A stretch of 33,277 bases of DNA from a bacterium (lineage in GTDB: Bacteria > Pseudomonadota > Gammaproteobacteria > Burkholderiales > SG8-41). This document shows, piece by piece, positions 1-13,657 of this stretch. How positions within the stretch are numbered: position 1 is the stretch's first letter; every line of letters begins with the position of its first letter. Below the pieces are notes generated by a model. It worked only from the letters and a program-made list of their open reading frames with translations, did not search any database and had not been told where the DNA came from. The stretch is taken from NCBI GenBank assembly GCA_027310225.1, contig DAIDBG010000211.1, positions 1 through 33,277 on the forward strand, written 5' to 3'. The translations under genes and the position numbers were made by a program.

Positions 1-904
1 AGCGCACGCCGTGCCGCGCCAGAATGGCGAGCGTCTCCCCCGACAGTGCGCCTTCGGAAGGCCAGATGCCGCCGGGCGGCGACCCGAAGCGCCGGGCGTG
101 GCTCGCGAGCGCCCGCTCGAGCTGCATCGCGACCCGGTGGCGTCCTCCGGAATAGCAGGGCGAGAGCGGCAGCGTGACATCGGCCTGGCTCTCGCGCGCG
201 ACGGCGAAGTCAATCAGCAGGGGAGCGATGGGATGCGTGTAAAACGTGGTGCAAAGCTCGATCCGGCCCGCTTGCGCGAGCGCGCGGTAGCGCGGCAGCA
301 GATTTTTCAGCAAATCGCCGATCAGCTCGAGCAGCCGCGTCCGGTCGGCGTGCGTGAAACCTTCCCCCTTGGCCATCAGCTCCACGAGCAGCGGCTGGCG
401 GCGGCGCTCGGTTTCCCCGGTCCAGGCCAGGTGGTACCAGGTGACGAGATCGGCCAAGTAGGCGCCCGACAGGTAGCGGTGCTCCGCGCCCGCGCCGCCT
501 TCTCCCTGCGCGAGACGGTGGAGATCGAACAACCGCTGGTAGTGCGGGAAGGGCACGATCATCTGCGCGTGATTGGAGCGGAAGCAGGCGTCGAGCAGAA
601 GCCTGCGCTCCGCCTCGTCGAGCGCGTTGAGGTCCGGCACGGCGAGCAGCCGCAGCAGCGGATCGCGCAGATCGCCGCGCTCGATCTGCGCGATGTAGTC
701 CTCGATCTGGTCGAGCAGGACCGGCACGAAATTCACGACGGCGCGCACCCGCGGGTGCCGTTCGAGGTGCGCGGCCATATCGGTGTAATCCTTGATCGCG
801 TGCAGATAGACCCACGGCAGGGCGAACTTCCCGCTCGCGCGGTCGCGGTAGTCCGGCTGGTGCATGTGCCAGAGGAGAATGAGGTCGGCGCCGGCCTGAT
901 TCAT
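1..904 (-). CDS. Glycoside hydrolase family 57 protein (alpha-amylase/branching-type), 3' end outside window
   Basis: Open frame on minus strand running off the left edge, start ATG at 904: MNQAGADLILLWHMHQPDYRDRASGKFALPWVYLHAIKDYTDMAAHLERHPRVRAVVNFVPVLLDQIEDYI. 'LWHMHQPDYRD...LPWVYLHAIKDYTDM' is typical of the GH57 N-terminus. Absent from the ORF track because it has no stop inside the window. Confidence 0.85.
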   Translation of the reverse strand, partial: MNQAGADLILLWHMHQPDYRDRASGKFALPWVYLHAIKDYTDMAAHLERHPRVRAVVNFVPVLLDQIEDYIAQIERGDLRDPLLRLLAVPDLNALDEAERRLLLDACFRSNHAQMIVPFPHYQRLFDLHRLAQGEGGAGAEHRYLSGAYLADLVTWYHLAWTGETERRRQPLLVELMAKGEGFTHADRTRLLELIGDLLKNLLPRYRALAQAGRIELCTTFYTHPIAPLLIDFAVARESQADVTLPLSPCYSGGRHRVAMQLERALASHARRFGSPPGGIWPSEGALSGETLAILARHGVR

Positions 905-919
905 AAGTCCGGCATACTC

Positions 920-2203
920 CTAGCGGACCCCGTAGGCCGGCTGCCCGAGCATGGCCAGGGTCACCAGCGTGATCCCGCGCTCGGTCACGAGGAAGCGTTT
1001 CCGGTCCGCTTCGGGATTGACGCCGATCACGGTGTCGTCGGGGAGGCTGCAACCGCGGTCCACCACCGCGCGCTTCAGCACGGCCCGCTCGCCGATGCGC
1101 ACCTGCGGCAGCACCACCGTGTCCTCGACTAGGCTGTGGCCCTCGACCCGGACGCCCGAGAACAGCAGCGAGCGGCGCACGGTGGCGCCGCTCACGATGC
1201 AGCCGCCCGAGACCATGGAATCCACCGCCATGCCGCGGCGCCCCTCGTCGTCGAACACGAACTTGGCGGGCGGCAGCTGTTCCTGGTAGGTCCAGATCGG
1301 CCAGTCCTGATCGTAAAGATCGAGCTCGGGGACCACCTTGGTGAGCTCCATGTTGGCTTCCCAGTACGCGTCCACCGTGCCGACGTCGCGCCAGTACGGC
1401 ACGCCCCCCGGCTGCACGCCGACGCAACTGTCGGCGAAGCGGTGCGCGAACACGCGGTAGCGCGGCACGATGTGCGGGATCACGTCCTTGCCGAAATCGT
1501 GGGCGGAACGCGGGTCGTCGGCATCGCGTAACACCTGCTCGATCAGGAAATCCGCGTTGAACGCGTACACCCCCATGCTGACGAGCGCGCGCCCCGGGTC
1601 GCCGGGCATGGCCCTCGGGCGCGCCGGCTTCTCCTCGAAGCCCACGACCCGCAGATTCTCGTCAATCGCCATCACGCCCAGGCCGCTCGCGTCGCGCACC
1701 GGGACTTCCACGCACCCGACCGTCATGTCCGCCCCCCGCTCGCAGTGAAATGCCAGCATCTTGCCGTAATCCATCTTGTACACGTGGTCGCCCGCCAGCA
1801 CCAGGACGTGGTCCGGCGCGTGCCGGCGCAGGACGGCGAGGTTCTGGAACACGGCGTCGGCGGTGCCGCGATACCAGGACTCCTCGATCTGCTGCTGCGC
1901 GGGCAGCAGCTGGATGAATTCGTCGAAGCGGCCGTCGAGAAAGCTCCAGCCGCGCTGGATGTGGCGGATCAGGCTGTGCGCCATGTACTGCGTGACGACT
2001 CCGATACGCCGCACCCCCGAGTTGACGCAGTTCGACAGCGTGAAATCAATGATGCGGAACTTGCCGCCGAACGGCACCGCGGGCTTGGCGCGCTCGCTGG
2101 TGAGCTGCATCAGCCGGCTGCCGCGCCCGCCCGCGAGGATGAACGCGAACGCGTTCTTGGTCAGTTGATCAATGAATCTCAGTGTCTCCAGACGCGCTCG
2201 CAT
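920..2203 (-). CDS. glgC: Glucose-1-phosphate adenylyltransferase
   Basis: 427 aa; [54 protein letters not shown] is the GlgC nucleotidyltransferase signature. RBS-like AAGGTGA upstream. Confidence 0.96.
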   Translation of the reverse strand: MRARLETLRFIDQLTKNAFAFILAGGRGSRLMQLTSERAKPAVPFGGKFRIIDFTLSNCVNSGVRRIGVVTQYMAHSLIRHIQRGWSFLDGRFDEFIQLLPAQQQIEESWYRGTADAVFQNLAVLRRHAPDHVLVLAGDHVYKMDYGKMLAFHCERGADMTVGCVEVPVRDASGLGVMAIDENLRVVGFEEKPARPRAMPGDPGRALVSMGVYAFNADFLIEQVLRDADDPRSAHDFGKDVIPHIVPRYRVFAHRFADSCVGVQPGGVPYWRDVGTVDAYWEANMELTKVVPELDLYDQDWPIWTYQEQLPPAKFVFDDEGRRGMAVDSMVSGGCIVSGATVRRSLLFSGVRVEGHSLVEDTVVLPQVRIGERAVLKRAVVDRGCSLPDDTVIGVNPEADRKRFLVTERGITLVTLAMLGQPAYGVR

Positions 2204-2265
2204 CGGGTCACCTTACCGTATCGGCGCCGGCCCGTCACGGGGTCGCGTTGCGGCTACAATAGGCC

Positions 2266-4454
<2,189 letters not shown>

Positions 4455-4458
<4 letters not shown>

Positions 4459-4736
4459 TTGCGTGTCCCGCTGCCGATCCGGCGCTCGACCTCGGCTTCC
4501 GCCTGCAGCCAGTCGTCGAATTCGCAGCCCGGCGCGAACCCCCTGCGCTCGGCGATGTAATACGCCGCCTCGGCGACCCACCGGTGGCGCTCTTCCGGCG
4601 AAACCGCCGCGGGGGCGGGATCCTTCACCCCGGGGCGGCGCGGCTTGATTTTCTTCGCTGTTTCCCCGGCGATTTCCGGTGGCTTGACCCCTGCCGGCCC
4701 CCGGCCGGCGGCCGTCATCGTGTTGTGTCGAGTCAT
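4455..4736 (-). CDS. DUF2934 domain-containing protein
   Basis: [38 protein letters not shown] matches the DUF2934 pattern. Start ATG at 4736 ([11 protein letters not shown]) chosen because of a strong SD (AGAAGGAGGTGC) directly upstream. Stop codon overlaps that of convergent glgB. Confidence 0.85.
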
Positions 4737-4820
4737 CGCGCACCTCCTTCTGCTCTCGAAAGTTGACGAACCCTTTTTCCCTTTTTGTGCTAATGGTGGC
4801 ACCGCTCCCGTTGCACGGAG

Positions 4821-4834
4821 TTGATATGGATCAA
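4821..4834. promoter_or_regulatory. FNR/ANR-type box TTGATATGGATCAA
   Basis: Perfect match to TTGAT-N4-ATCAA in the divergent intergenic region, nearer to the DUF2934 gene. Confidence 0.8.
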
Positions 4835-4879
4835 CCCCGGGGCTTCCACCCCGCGTCGCGCCCGGTGACGGACAACGCT

Positions 4880-4893
4880 TTGATCTGAATCAA
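4880..4893 (+). promoter_or_regulatory. FNR/ANR-type box TTGATCTGAATCAA, class II position for the acs operon
   Basis: Perfect FNR consensus; TATGCT -10-like hexamer at 4916-4921 puts the box centre about 41.5 bp upstream of a predicted TSS near 4928. Confidence 0.85.
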
Positions 4894-4968
4894 TATCGGC
4901 GGGCCGCGCTGCCCCTATGCTGTTTTCCGGTGGAAATAGCCGGCGCCGCCCCGGCAAGGAGCAGGCAA

Positions 4969-6731
<1,763 letters not shown>

Positions 6732-6735
<4 letters not shown>

Positions 6736-7703
6736 CGCTCGACCGCGCGCTGGCGCTCGATCTGCTGAAGCAGATGCTGCGCATCCGGCGCTTCGAGGAG
6801 AAGTGCGCCGAGCTCTACGGCGCAGGCAGGATCCGCGGCTTCCTCCACCTCTACATCGGCGAGGAAGCGGTCGCGGCCGGCGCGATGCGGGCGTTCGGGC
6901 CGGAAGACGCGATCCTCGCGACCTACCGCGAGCACGGCCACGCGCTCGCCCGCGGCATCCCCGCCAGCGCGGTGATGGCCGAGATGTACGGCAAGGCCGA
7001 GGGCTGCTCGCGCGGGCGCGGCGGCTCGATGCACCTGTTCGACGCAAGCACGCGCTTCTACGGCGGCAACGCGATCGTCGGCGGCGGGCTGCCGCTCGCC
7101 GCCGGGTTCGCGCTCGCCGACAAGATGATGCGCCGCCCGCGCGTGACCGCCTGCTTCTTCGGCGAAGGCGCGGTGGCGGAAGGCGAGTTCCACGAGTCGC
7201 TCAACCTCGCTTCGCTGTGGAAAGTGCCGGCCCTCTTCCTGTGCGAGAACAACCTCTACGCCATGGGCACCGCGCTCGAGCGCTCGGAGGCCGACACCGA
7301 TCTCTGCGAGAAGGCGCGCAGCTACCGCATGGAGGCGCGCTCGGTGGACGGCATGGATGTCGTGGCGGTGATGGAGGCGACGCAGAGCGCGGCGGCCGAG
7401 GTCCGCGCCGGCGGCGGACCGCAGTTCATCGAGTTCCGCACCTACCGCTTCCGCGCGCACTCGATGTTCGACCCCGAGCTCTACCGCACCAAGGCTGAGG
7501 TCGAGCGCTGGAAGCAGCACTGCCCGATCCTCACCTTCACCGCGCGCCTGCGCTCTCGGGGGCTGCTCGACGACGCCGGGCTCGCGAAGATCGAGGACGA
7601 AGTCGCCGCGGAAATCGCCGAAGCCGTGGCGTACGCCGAGGCCGGGACCTGGGAGCCGGTCGAGAACCTCGCGCGCGACGTGTACACCGCGAGGGCCGCA
7701 TGA
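6732..7703 (+). CDS. Thiamine-PP-dependent 2-oxoacid dehydrogenase E1 alpha subunit (pyruvate/acetoin dehydrogenase type)
   Basis: [75 protein letters not shown]; 4-bp overlap with upstream gene. Confidence 0.94.
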
Positions 7704-8701
7704 AGGGGCCGCCCACGACGGTCCGCACGACCTACCGCGAGGCGCTGCGCGAGGCCCTGCGCGAGGCGCTCAAGCGCGATGAGCGCGTGTTCCTGATGGG
7801 CGAGGACGTGGCCCGCTACGGCGGCAGCTACGCGGTAAGCAAGGGCCTCGCAGCGGAGTTCGGCGAGGAGCGCATCCGCGACACGCCGCTGTCGGAAGCG
7901 GCGTTCGTCGGGGCGGGCATCGGCGCGGCACTGAACGGCATGCTGCCGATCGTGGAAGTGATGACCTGCAACTTCAGCCTGCTCGCGCTCGACCAGATCG
8001 TCAACAACGCCGCCACCCTCCGCCACATGTCGGGCGGGCAGTTCAGCGTCCCGCTGGTGATCCGCATGGCGACCGGGGCGGGCCGGCAGCTCGCGGCGCA
8101 GCACTCGCACAGCTTCGAGGGCTGGTACGCGCACGTGCCCGGCATCCGCATCGTCACGCCCGCGACGCTGGAAGACGCGCGCGGCATGCTGTGGACCGCG
8201 CTGATGGACCCGGACCCGGTCGTGATGTTCGAGAACGCCCTGCTCTACAACCTCGAGGGCGAGCTTGCAGCCGACGCGGGCGCGGTGGACATCGACCGCG
8301 CGGCGGTCCGCCGCTCGGGCGACGCGGTGACGCTCGTCACTTACGGCGGATCGCTCGGCAAGACGCTGCAGGCGGCGGAGCGGCTCGCCGCGGATGGGAT
8401 CGGCGCCGAGGTCATCGACCTGCGCACGCTGCGCCCGCTCGACATGCCCGCGATCCTCGCCTCGCTCGCGAAGACGCGCCGCGCCGTGATCGTGGACGAG
8501 GGCTGGAAGAGCGGCGGCATCGCTGCGGAAATCATGGCGCGGATCATGGAGCAGGCGTTCTACGAGCTCGACGCGCCGATCGCGCGCGTATGCAGCGCGG
8601 AGGTCCCGATCCCTTACCCCAAGCACCTCGAAGACGCGGCGATCCCGCAGGTGGCCGGCATCGTGGAGGCCGCGCGACGCGTGGTAAGCGGTCATGCATG
8701 A
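7700..8701 (+). CDS. 2-oxoacid dehydrogenase E1 beta subunit (pyruvate/acetoin dehydrogenase type)
   Basis: [70 protein letters not shown]; 4-bp overlap with E1 alpha. Confidence 0.94.
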   Translation: MKGPPTTVRTTYREALREALREALKRDERVFLMGEDVARYGGSYAVSKGLAAEFGEERIRDTPLSEAAFVGAGIGAALNGMLPIVEVMTCNFSLLALDQIVNNAATLRHMSGGQFSVPLVIRMATGAGRQLAAQHSHSFEGWYAHVPGIRIVTPATLEDARGMLWTALMDPDPVVMFENALLYNLEGELAADAGAVDIDRAAVRRSGDAVTLVTYGGSLGKTLQAAERLAADGIGAEVIDLRTLRPLDMPAILASLAKTRRAVIVDEGWKSGGIAAEIMARIMEQAFYELDAPIARVCSAEVPIPYPKHLEDAAIPQVAGIVEAARRVVSGHA

Positions 8702-9839
8702 GTTCCGCATGCCCGCGCTGGGGGCCGATATGGACGCCGGCACGCTCGTCGAGTGGATGGTGAAGCCGGGCGACGCCGTGAAGCGCGGCCAGGTGGTCGC
8801 CGTCGTGGAAACGCAGAAGGGCGCGGTCGAAGTCGAGATCTGGGAGAGCGGGACGGTGGACCGCATCCTCGTCGAGCCGCACACGAAGGTGCCTGTCGGC
8901 ACGGTGCTTGCCACCGTGCGCACGGCGGGCGAGCCGGCGGCGCCGGTCGCGCCGCAGCCGGCGCCGGCGGCGGCCCCCATCGCCGCGCCAGCGCCCGACG
9001 CGCTCGCTTCGCGTCCCAGGGTCGCCCCCGCGGCGCGCAAGCGCGCCGAGGAGCTTGGCATTGATATCAATACGGTACGGCCCGCCCGGGCAGGCGATGT
9101 GGTCACGCGCGCGGACGTGGAGCGCGCCGCCGCCGCGCCTCCTGCAGCACCCGCCGCAGCGGAAGAAGACTGGCGCGTGCCCATGCGACGGGCGATCGCG
9201 GCGGCCATGTCGCGCTCCAAGCGCGAGATCCCGCACTACTACCTCGCGACCGACATTGACGCCGCCGCCGTCCTCGATTGGCTCGCCGCGGAGAATCTCA
9301 AGCGACCGGTGGCCGAACGTCTCCTTCCCGTGGTGCCCTTCATGAAGGCGGTCGCGCTCGCGTTGAAGGAAGTGCCCGAGCTGAACGGCTTCTGGATCGA
9401 CGGGGCTTTCAGGCCCGCCCCGGCGGTGCACCTGGGAATGGCGATCGCGATGCGCAGCGGCGGGCTCGTCGCGCCGGCCATTCACGACGCGGACGGGAAG
9501 AGCCTCGGCCAGTTGATGGCCGACCTGCGCGACCTGATCACCCGGGTGCGCAGCGGCCGGCTGCGCAGCTCCGAGATGACCGACCCCACCGTAACCCTCA
9601 CCAGCCTCGGGGAGCAGGGCGTGGAGGAAGTCTTCGGGGTGATCTACCCCCCGCAGGTCGCGCTCGTCGGTCTGGGCAAGGTGACGGAGCGCCCGTGGGC
9701 CGCAGGCGGGACCGTGACCGTGCGCAAAGTGCTCACCGCGACGCTCTCCGCCGATCACCGCGCGAGCGACGGGCACCGCGGGGCGCTCTTCCTCGCCGCC
9801 CTCGCGCGGTTGCTGCAGAATCCCGAAAAGCTCAATTGA
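8694..9839 (+). CDS. 2-oxoacid dehydrogenase E2 (lipoyl acyltransferase)
   Basis: Lipoyl domain [43 protein letters not shown]; peripheral-subunit-binding domain [22 protein letters not shown]; catalytic motif DHRASDG. Confidence 0.94.
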   Translation: MHEFRMPALGADMDAGTLVEWMVKPGDAVKRGQVVAVVETQKGAVEVEIWESGTVDRILVEPHTKVPVGTVLATVRTAGEPAAPVAPQPAPAAAPIAAPAPDALASRPRVAPAARKRAEELGIDINTVRPARAGDVVTRADVERAAAAPPAAPAAAEEDWRVPMRRAIAAAMSRSKREIPHYYLATDIDAAAVLDWLAAENLKRPVAERLLPVVPFMKAVALALKEVPELNGFWIDGAFRPAPAVHLGMAIAMRSGGLVAPAIHDADGKSLGQLMADLRDLITRVRSGRLRSSEMTDPTVTLTSLGEQGVEEVFGVIYPPQVALVGLGKVTERPWAAGGTVTVRKVLTATLSADHRASDGHRGALFLAALARLLQNPEKLN

Positions 9840-9841
9840 AG

Positions 9842-9941
9842 CCGCCGATGAACGCCGATGAACGCCGATAGAATCGAACAGGACAATTTGACACAAAGAG
9901 CACAGAGGACCTTATCGGCGTGTATCGGCGTTCATCGGCGG
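9842..9941. repeat. Large imperfect inverted repeat built from the decamer GAACGCCGAT / ATCGGCGTTC
   Basis: Left arm 9842-9870 CCGCCGATGAACGCCGATGAACGCCGATA; right arm 9913-9941 TATCGGCGTGTATCGGCGTTCATCGGCGG; 27 of 29 positions complementary, 42-nt spacer. Confidence 0.95.
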
Positions 9942-9969
9942 CTGGATGTTCTTCTTCAGGGCGTGCGCA

Positions 9970-10248
9970 ATGGCTGAGATGACACGAGAACAGATCAAGG
10001 CCGTCGTCTTCGACGTGCTCGGCGCCATCGCGCCCGAGCTCGACGCGGCCGCGATCGCCCCCGACAAGCCGCTGCGCGAGCAGGTGGACATTGACTCCTT
10101 CGACTTCCTCAACGTCGTCATCCGGCTGCACGAGCGCCTCGGCGTGGACATCCCGGAGAAGGACTACGGCGAGCTGCTGACGCTCGACGGCGCCATCGAG
10201 TACCTTTCAGGCCGTCTCGCGGAGCGCGCGGGCCGACCTCGCCTGTAA
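9970..10248 (+). CDS. Acyl carrier protein
   Basis: MAEMTREQIKAVVFDVLGAIAPELDAAAIAPDKPLREQVDIDSFDFLNVVIRLHERLGVDIPEKDYGELLTLDGAIEYL; DSFDFLN matches the phosphopantetheine-attachment region. Confidence 0.88.
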   Translation: MAEMTREQIKAVVFDVLGAIAPELDAAAIAPDKPLREQVDIDSFDFLNVVIRLHERLGVDIPEKDYGELLTLDGAIEYLSGRLAERAGRPRL

Positions 10249-10317
10249 CAGCGTGAATCGTGATTCGACTTCCGCACTGCGGAGGTCATCCTTCATCCTT
10301 CATCCTTCGGGCGGCCC

Positions 10318-11313
10318 TCAGGCCGCCGCTTTGGCCGCCTGTGCCCGCGCGAGGAGCCCGCTGCGCTCCAGGTCGGCGCGCATTTCCTGGCGCTCCGTGT
10401 CGGTGATTTGCAGCAGCCCGGGGCGCACCGGCCCGCCGGCCATGCCGAGCATCTCGGACCAGGCCTTGATGTAGGCGATCGGGACGACCTTGCGGTTGAC
10501 CCACACCGAGCGCATCCACTTGAACATGAGGTCGCGCACCGGCTGCAGCGGGCTTGCGATCTTCTCCGCTTCCTCGAACCGGCCCTGCAGCCCGAGCTCC
10601 GTGTAGTCGCGCATGGGAAGCCATCCGGGCGTCTGCATGAGGTAGGGCGCGGGCGACGACTGGAACACCTTCTGGCCGTAGTCGCGCATCATCCTGAGCC
10701 ACTGCCCCTCCGTCGGCTCGCTCATGACGATCCGGTCTCCGACGAGCTTCTGGACCCTGGCGTAGTGGTCGAGAGGACGCGGGATCTTGATGCCGCACAC
10801 GTTCGGGAGATCGGCGATGCGGGCGGTGAGCTCCGGCGACAGGCCCCAGCCCGCGTACTCCGCGTCGAACATCCAGAGGCCGATGTCCACCCGGTCGGCA
10901 ATGAACCTGAACCATTCGTACATGGTCTGCTCGGATGCCGGCGGGTAGTACTGGTTCATGAGGATGACGAAATCGGCGCCGGCGTCCTGCGCGTGGCGGG
11001 TGAGCTCCACCGTCTCGTGCGCCGAGTGGTGCGCAGTATGGGCGATGACCTTGCAGCCTCCCCGCTTCGCCTCGTCCACCACGATCTCGACGACGCGTTT
11101 GCGCTCTTCCTTGGTGAGCGACCAAAATTCGCCCATCACGCCGGTGCAGAACACGCCCTCGATCTTCAAGTCGCGCGTCAGGCGGCGCATGTTCCGGCGC
11201 AGCCCGGCCTCGTCCACCTGCAGGTCGGGCGTGAACGGCGTGGTGATCGCCGCCCACACGCCGCGGAACTGGGCCCGCGCCGCTTCCTTCGCTTCGGATT
11301 TCCGGTAGTTCAT
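10318..11313 (-). CDS. Dihydrodipicolinate synthase family protein (DapA/NAL superfamily)
   Basis: FRGVWAAITTPFTPDLQVDEAGLRRNMRRLTRDLKIEGVFCTGVMGEFWSLTKEERKRVVE; start ATG 11313 preferred over track start 11421. Confidence 0.9.
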   Translation of the reverse strand: MNYRKSEAKEAARAQFRGVWAAITTPFTPDLQVDEAGLRRNMRRLTRDLKIEGVFCTGVMGEFWSLTKEERKRVVEIVVDEAKRGGCKVIAHTAHHSAHETVELTRHAQDAGADFVILMNQYYPPASEQTMYEWFRFIADRVDIGLWMFDAEYAGWGLSPELTARIADLPNVCGIKIPRPLDHYARVQKLVGDRIVMSEPTEGQWLRMMRDYGQKVFQSSPAPYLMQTPGWLPMRDYTELGLQGRFEEAEKIASPLQPVRDLMFKWMRSVWVNRKVVPIAYIKAWSEMLGMAGGPVRPGLLQITDTERQEMRADLERSGLLARAQAAKAAA

Positions 11314-11371
11314 CGCTGCTCTCCTATATATTGCTCTACGTTTCGATTCCAGTTCGGGCCGTGGCCGCGGG

Positions 11372-12394
11372 TCATTGCGGCTGGAGGCCGATTTTCTTCG
11401 CGATGCTCTGATAGCGCGCAACGTCCTTCTGCAGGAACGCGCCGAATTCCTCCGGCGAGCTGCCGACCGGAATGAGCGCCTGCTTCGTGAGCTCGCTGCG
11501 CACCTCGGGCAGGGCGATCGCTTTCGCGGCCTCGGCGTACACGCGGCGCACGATTTCCGCGGGGACGCCCGCGGGGAACCACAGGCCGTGGTAGCACGTC
11601 AGTTCGAACCCGGTCAGTCCCGCTTCGTTGAACGTCGGCACGTCGGGCAACAGCGGAATGCGGCGCGGACCGGCGAGGCCGAGCGCGCGTATGCGCCCCG
11701 ACTGGATGTAGGGGTAGGAGAACGTGGGGCTTGCGAACATGGCCTCGACGTACCCGCTCAACACATCCGTAAACGCCACCGAGGTGCCCTTGTACGCCAC
11801 GTGCGTGAGCTTGATCCCCGCTTCGGCGGCGAACAGCGCGGCGGTCACGTGCGGCGGGCTGCCGACGCCGGCCGAAGCATAGTTGAGCTTGCCGGGCATG
11901 GACCTGGCGAGCGCGATGAACTGCTTCACCGAGCGTGCCGGAAGCGACGGGTTAACCACCAGGATGTTGCCGTAGGTCACGTTGATCTGGGTGACCGGCA
12001 CGAAGTCGGCCAGGGAATCGTACGGCAGCTTCTTGAACAGCGACGGGTTCGCCGAATACGAGCAGTTGGTGGCGAGGAGCGTGTAGCCATCGCGCGGCGC
12101 CCTGGCGACGATTTCGGTGCCGATCGTCCCGCTCGCGCCGGGACGGTTTTCGATCAGGAACTGCTGGCCCATCACCGCCGCGAGCCGCTGCCCGACTGCT
12201 CGCGCCGGAACCTCGATCGGGCTGCCCGGCGTGAACGGCACGACGATGCGAACCGGTTTGGCGGGATAGCGGGCCGGCTGCGCGCCCGCCGCGGAACCCA
12301 GCGCCATTGCGGCAAGCGCGAGGCCTGCCTGAAAAAGGCAGCGACCAGCAACCCGCGGCTGCGACATTCTCAGGTTCAGCGACAAGACCTTCAT
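11372..12394 (-). CDS. Tripartite tricarboxylate transporter substrate-binding protein (Bug/TctC family)
   Basis: Signal peptide then YPAKPVRIVVPFTPGSPIEVPARAVGQRLAAVMGQQFLIENRPGASGTIGTEIVARAPRDGYTLL, the Bug family signature. Start uncertain (12427 in track; ATG 12394 plausible). Confidence 0.93.
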   Translation of the reverse strand: MKVLSLNLRMSQPRVAGRCLFQAGLALAAMALGSAAGAQPARYPAKPVRIVVPFTPGSPIEVPARAVGQRLAAVMGQQFLIENRPGASGTIGTEIVARAPRDGYTLLATNCSYSANPSLFKKLPYDSLADFVPVTQINVTYGNILVVNPSLPARSVKQFIALARSMPGKLNYASAGVGSPPHVTAALFAAEAGIKLTHVAYKGTSVAFTDVLSGYVEAMFASPTFSYPYIQSGRIRALGLAGPRRIPLLPDVPTFNEAGLTGFELTCYHGLWFPAGVPAEIVRRVYAEAAKAIALPEVRSELTKQALIPVGSSPEEFGAFLQKDVARYQSIAKKIGLQPQ

Positions 12395-12600
12395 AGCGAT
12401 GGCTCGCGGGTAATACCTGTGTGGCAATTATAGATGACTCGCGGGCAACCGGCGCTGAGAGCGGGACCGGCCAGGCGACCGGTCCGGAGCATCCTGTGTT
12501 TGCGAATAATCGGGGCTAGAATGCCGGCAGAACCCTTCGGGGACATGCCGCACCCGCACGCGGGGAACGCGTGGATCACTGATTCCGCAAAGGAGCGCCT

Positions 12601-12999
12601 ATGGACAAGCAATTGATGGAGGCCGGTCTTGCTGTACGTCGCGCGGTGCTGGGTGCCGAGTACGTCAACCAGGCGATGAAGAGCGCCGACAGCTTCAACA
12701 AGCCTTTTCAGGAGCTGGTGAGCGAGTACTGCTGGGGCGTGTGCTGGACCGACGGCACGCTCACGCGGCGCGAGCGCAGCATTCTCAACCTGGGCATGAT
12801 CGCGGCGCTCGGGAAGATGCACGAGTTCGAGCTGCATTTTCGCGCGGCGCTGGGCAACGGGCTCACGGAAGACGAGCTGCGCTCGGTGCTGACCCAGATC
12901 GCGGTGTATTGCGGCATTCCGGTCGGCGTGGACTGCTTTCGCAGCGCGCGGCGGGTGCTGGCCGATATCAAGGGGAAGCAGAACGGGAATTTGACTTAA
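12601..12999 (+). CDS. Carboxymuconolactone decarboxylase family protein
   Basis: 132 aa; FQELVSEYCWGVCWTDGTLTRRERSILNLGMIAALGKMHEFELHFRAALGNGLTEDELRSVLTQIAVYCGIPVGVDCFRSARRVL. Confidence 0.93.
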   Translation: MDKQLMEAGLAVRRAVLGAEYVNQAMKSADSFNKPFQELVSEYCWGVCWTDGTLTRRERSILNLGMIAALGKMHEFELHFRAALGNGLTEDELRSVLTQIAVYCGIPVGVDCFRSARRVLADIKGKQNGNLT

Positions 13000-13004
13000 A
13001 TCAA
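12991..13004 (+). promoter_or_regulatory. FNR/ANR-type box TTGACTTAAATCAA
   Basis: Overlaps the stop codon of the upstream gene; TATCGT -10-like hexamer at 13027-13032 gives class II spacing for a TSS near 13039, upstream of the ORF at 13075. Confidence 0.75.
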
Positions 13005-13074
13005 CCGCAGTCTGCCGTCCCGGGTTTATCGTAGTCTTGTCCGCCGCAGAAGCCTCTCGCGGCGGGGAACCCCG

Positions 13075-13608
13075 ATGACGACGCCCCAGAGTTTCATCGC
13101 CTACACGCCCTACGGCGTCGGCCTGATGTGTGCGCTCGTCTATTTCGAGCGGGATGCCGACGTCTATGGCTGGTGGATCGGGGCGCGCAATTCCGACCAT
13201 CACTCGGCGTATTTCAAGCTCGAGAATTTCTTCACCACCCAACCGACCCGCTTCTACGCGAGCGAGGGCATGGACCTGTACGGGGGATGGAGATACCTCT
13301 ATTCCGCGCGCAAGCCGGCGCTGGACAAGCCGGTGCCTGTCGAGGACAGCGTGGCGCACGAGCTCGACCGCGTGCAGGACATGTTTGTCGCCGAATGGCT
13401 GTTCTTCGGGGACGACCCCCGCAGCGAATCCGAGCGCAGGGCCTACGACGAGTACCGCCTGCCGATTACCGGCATCAACATCCGTGCCAGCCGGCTCAAC
13501 AAGCTCGACAAGCACGAGGCGGTGTGGATCTACCGCTCGCACGACCTTGACGCCAACGTGCTCGAATACCTGCAACGGTTCTGGCCACTCGATTACCGGC
13601 CAGCGTGA
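13075..13608 (+). CDS. Hypothetical protein, 177 aa, no family recognised
   Basis: Long ORF (MTTPQSFIAYTPYGVGLMCALVYFERDADVYGWWIGARNSDHHSAYFKLENFF...) rich in W/Y/F/D, downstream of an FNR-type box. Confidence 0.75.
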   Translation: MTTPQSFIAYTPYGVGLMCALVYFERDADVYGWWIGARNSDHHSAYFKLENFFTTQPTRFYASEGMDLYGGWRYLYSARKPALDKPVPVEDSVAHELDRVQDMFVAEWLFFGDDPRSESERRAYDEYRLPITGINIRASRLNKLDKHEAVWIYRSHDLDANVLEYLQRFWPLDYRPA

Positions 13609-13657
13609 CCCTGCCCCGCAGCGCCGGTGCACGTATCCGGCGGCCCGGCCGCCGTTC

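Noticed and set aside
2165-2178. TTGATCAATGAATC as an FNR half-site at the glgC start
   Set aside because: Only the left half-site matches, and it lies inside glgC coding sequence.
9061-9070. TTGATATCAA palindrome as an FNR box
   Set aside because: Lacks the 4-nt spacer and lies within the E2 coding sequence.
9842-9941. CRISPR array
   Set aside because: Repeats are 10-bp units arranged as an inverted repeat, with no regular spacers and no cas genes.
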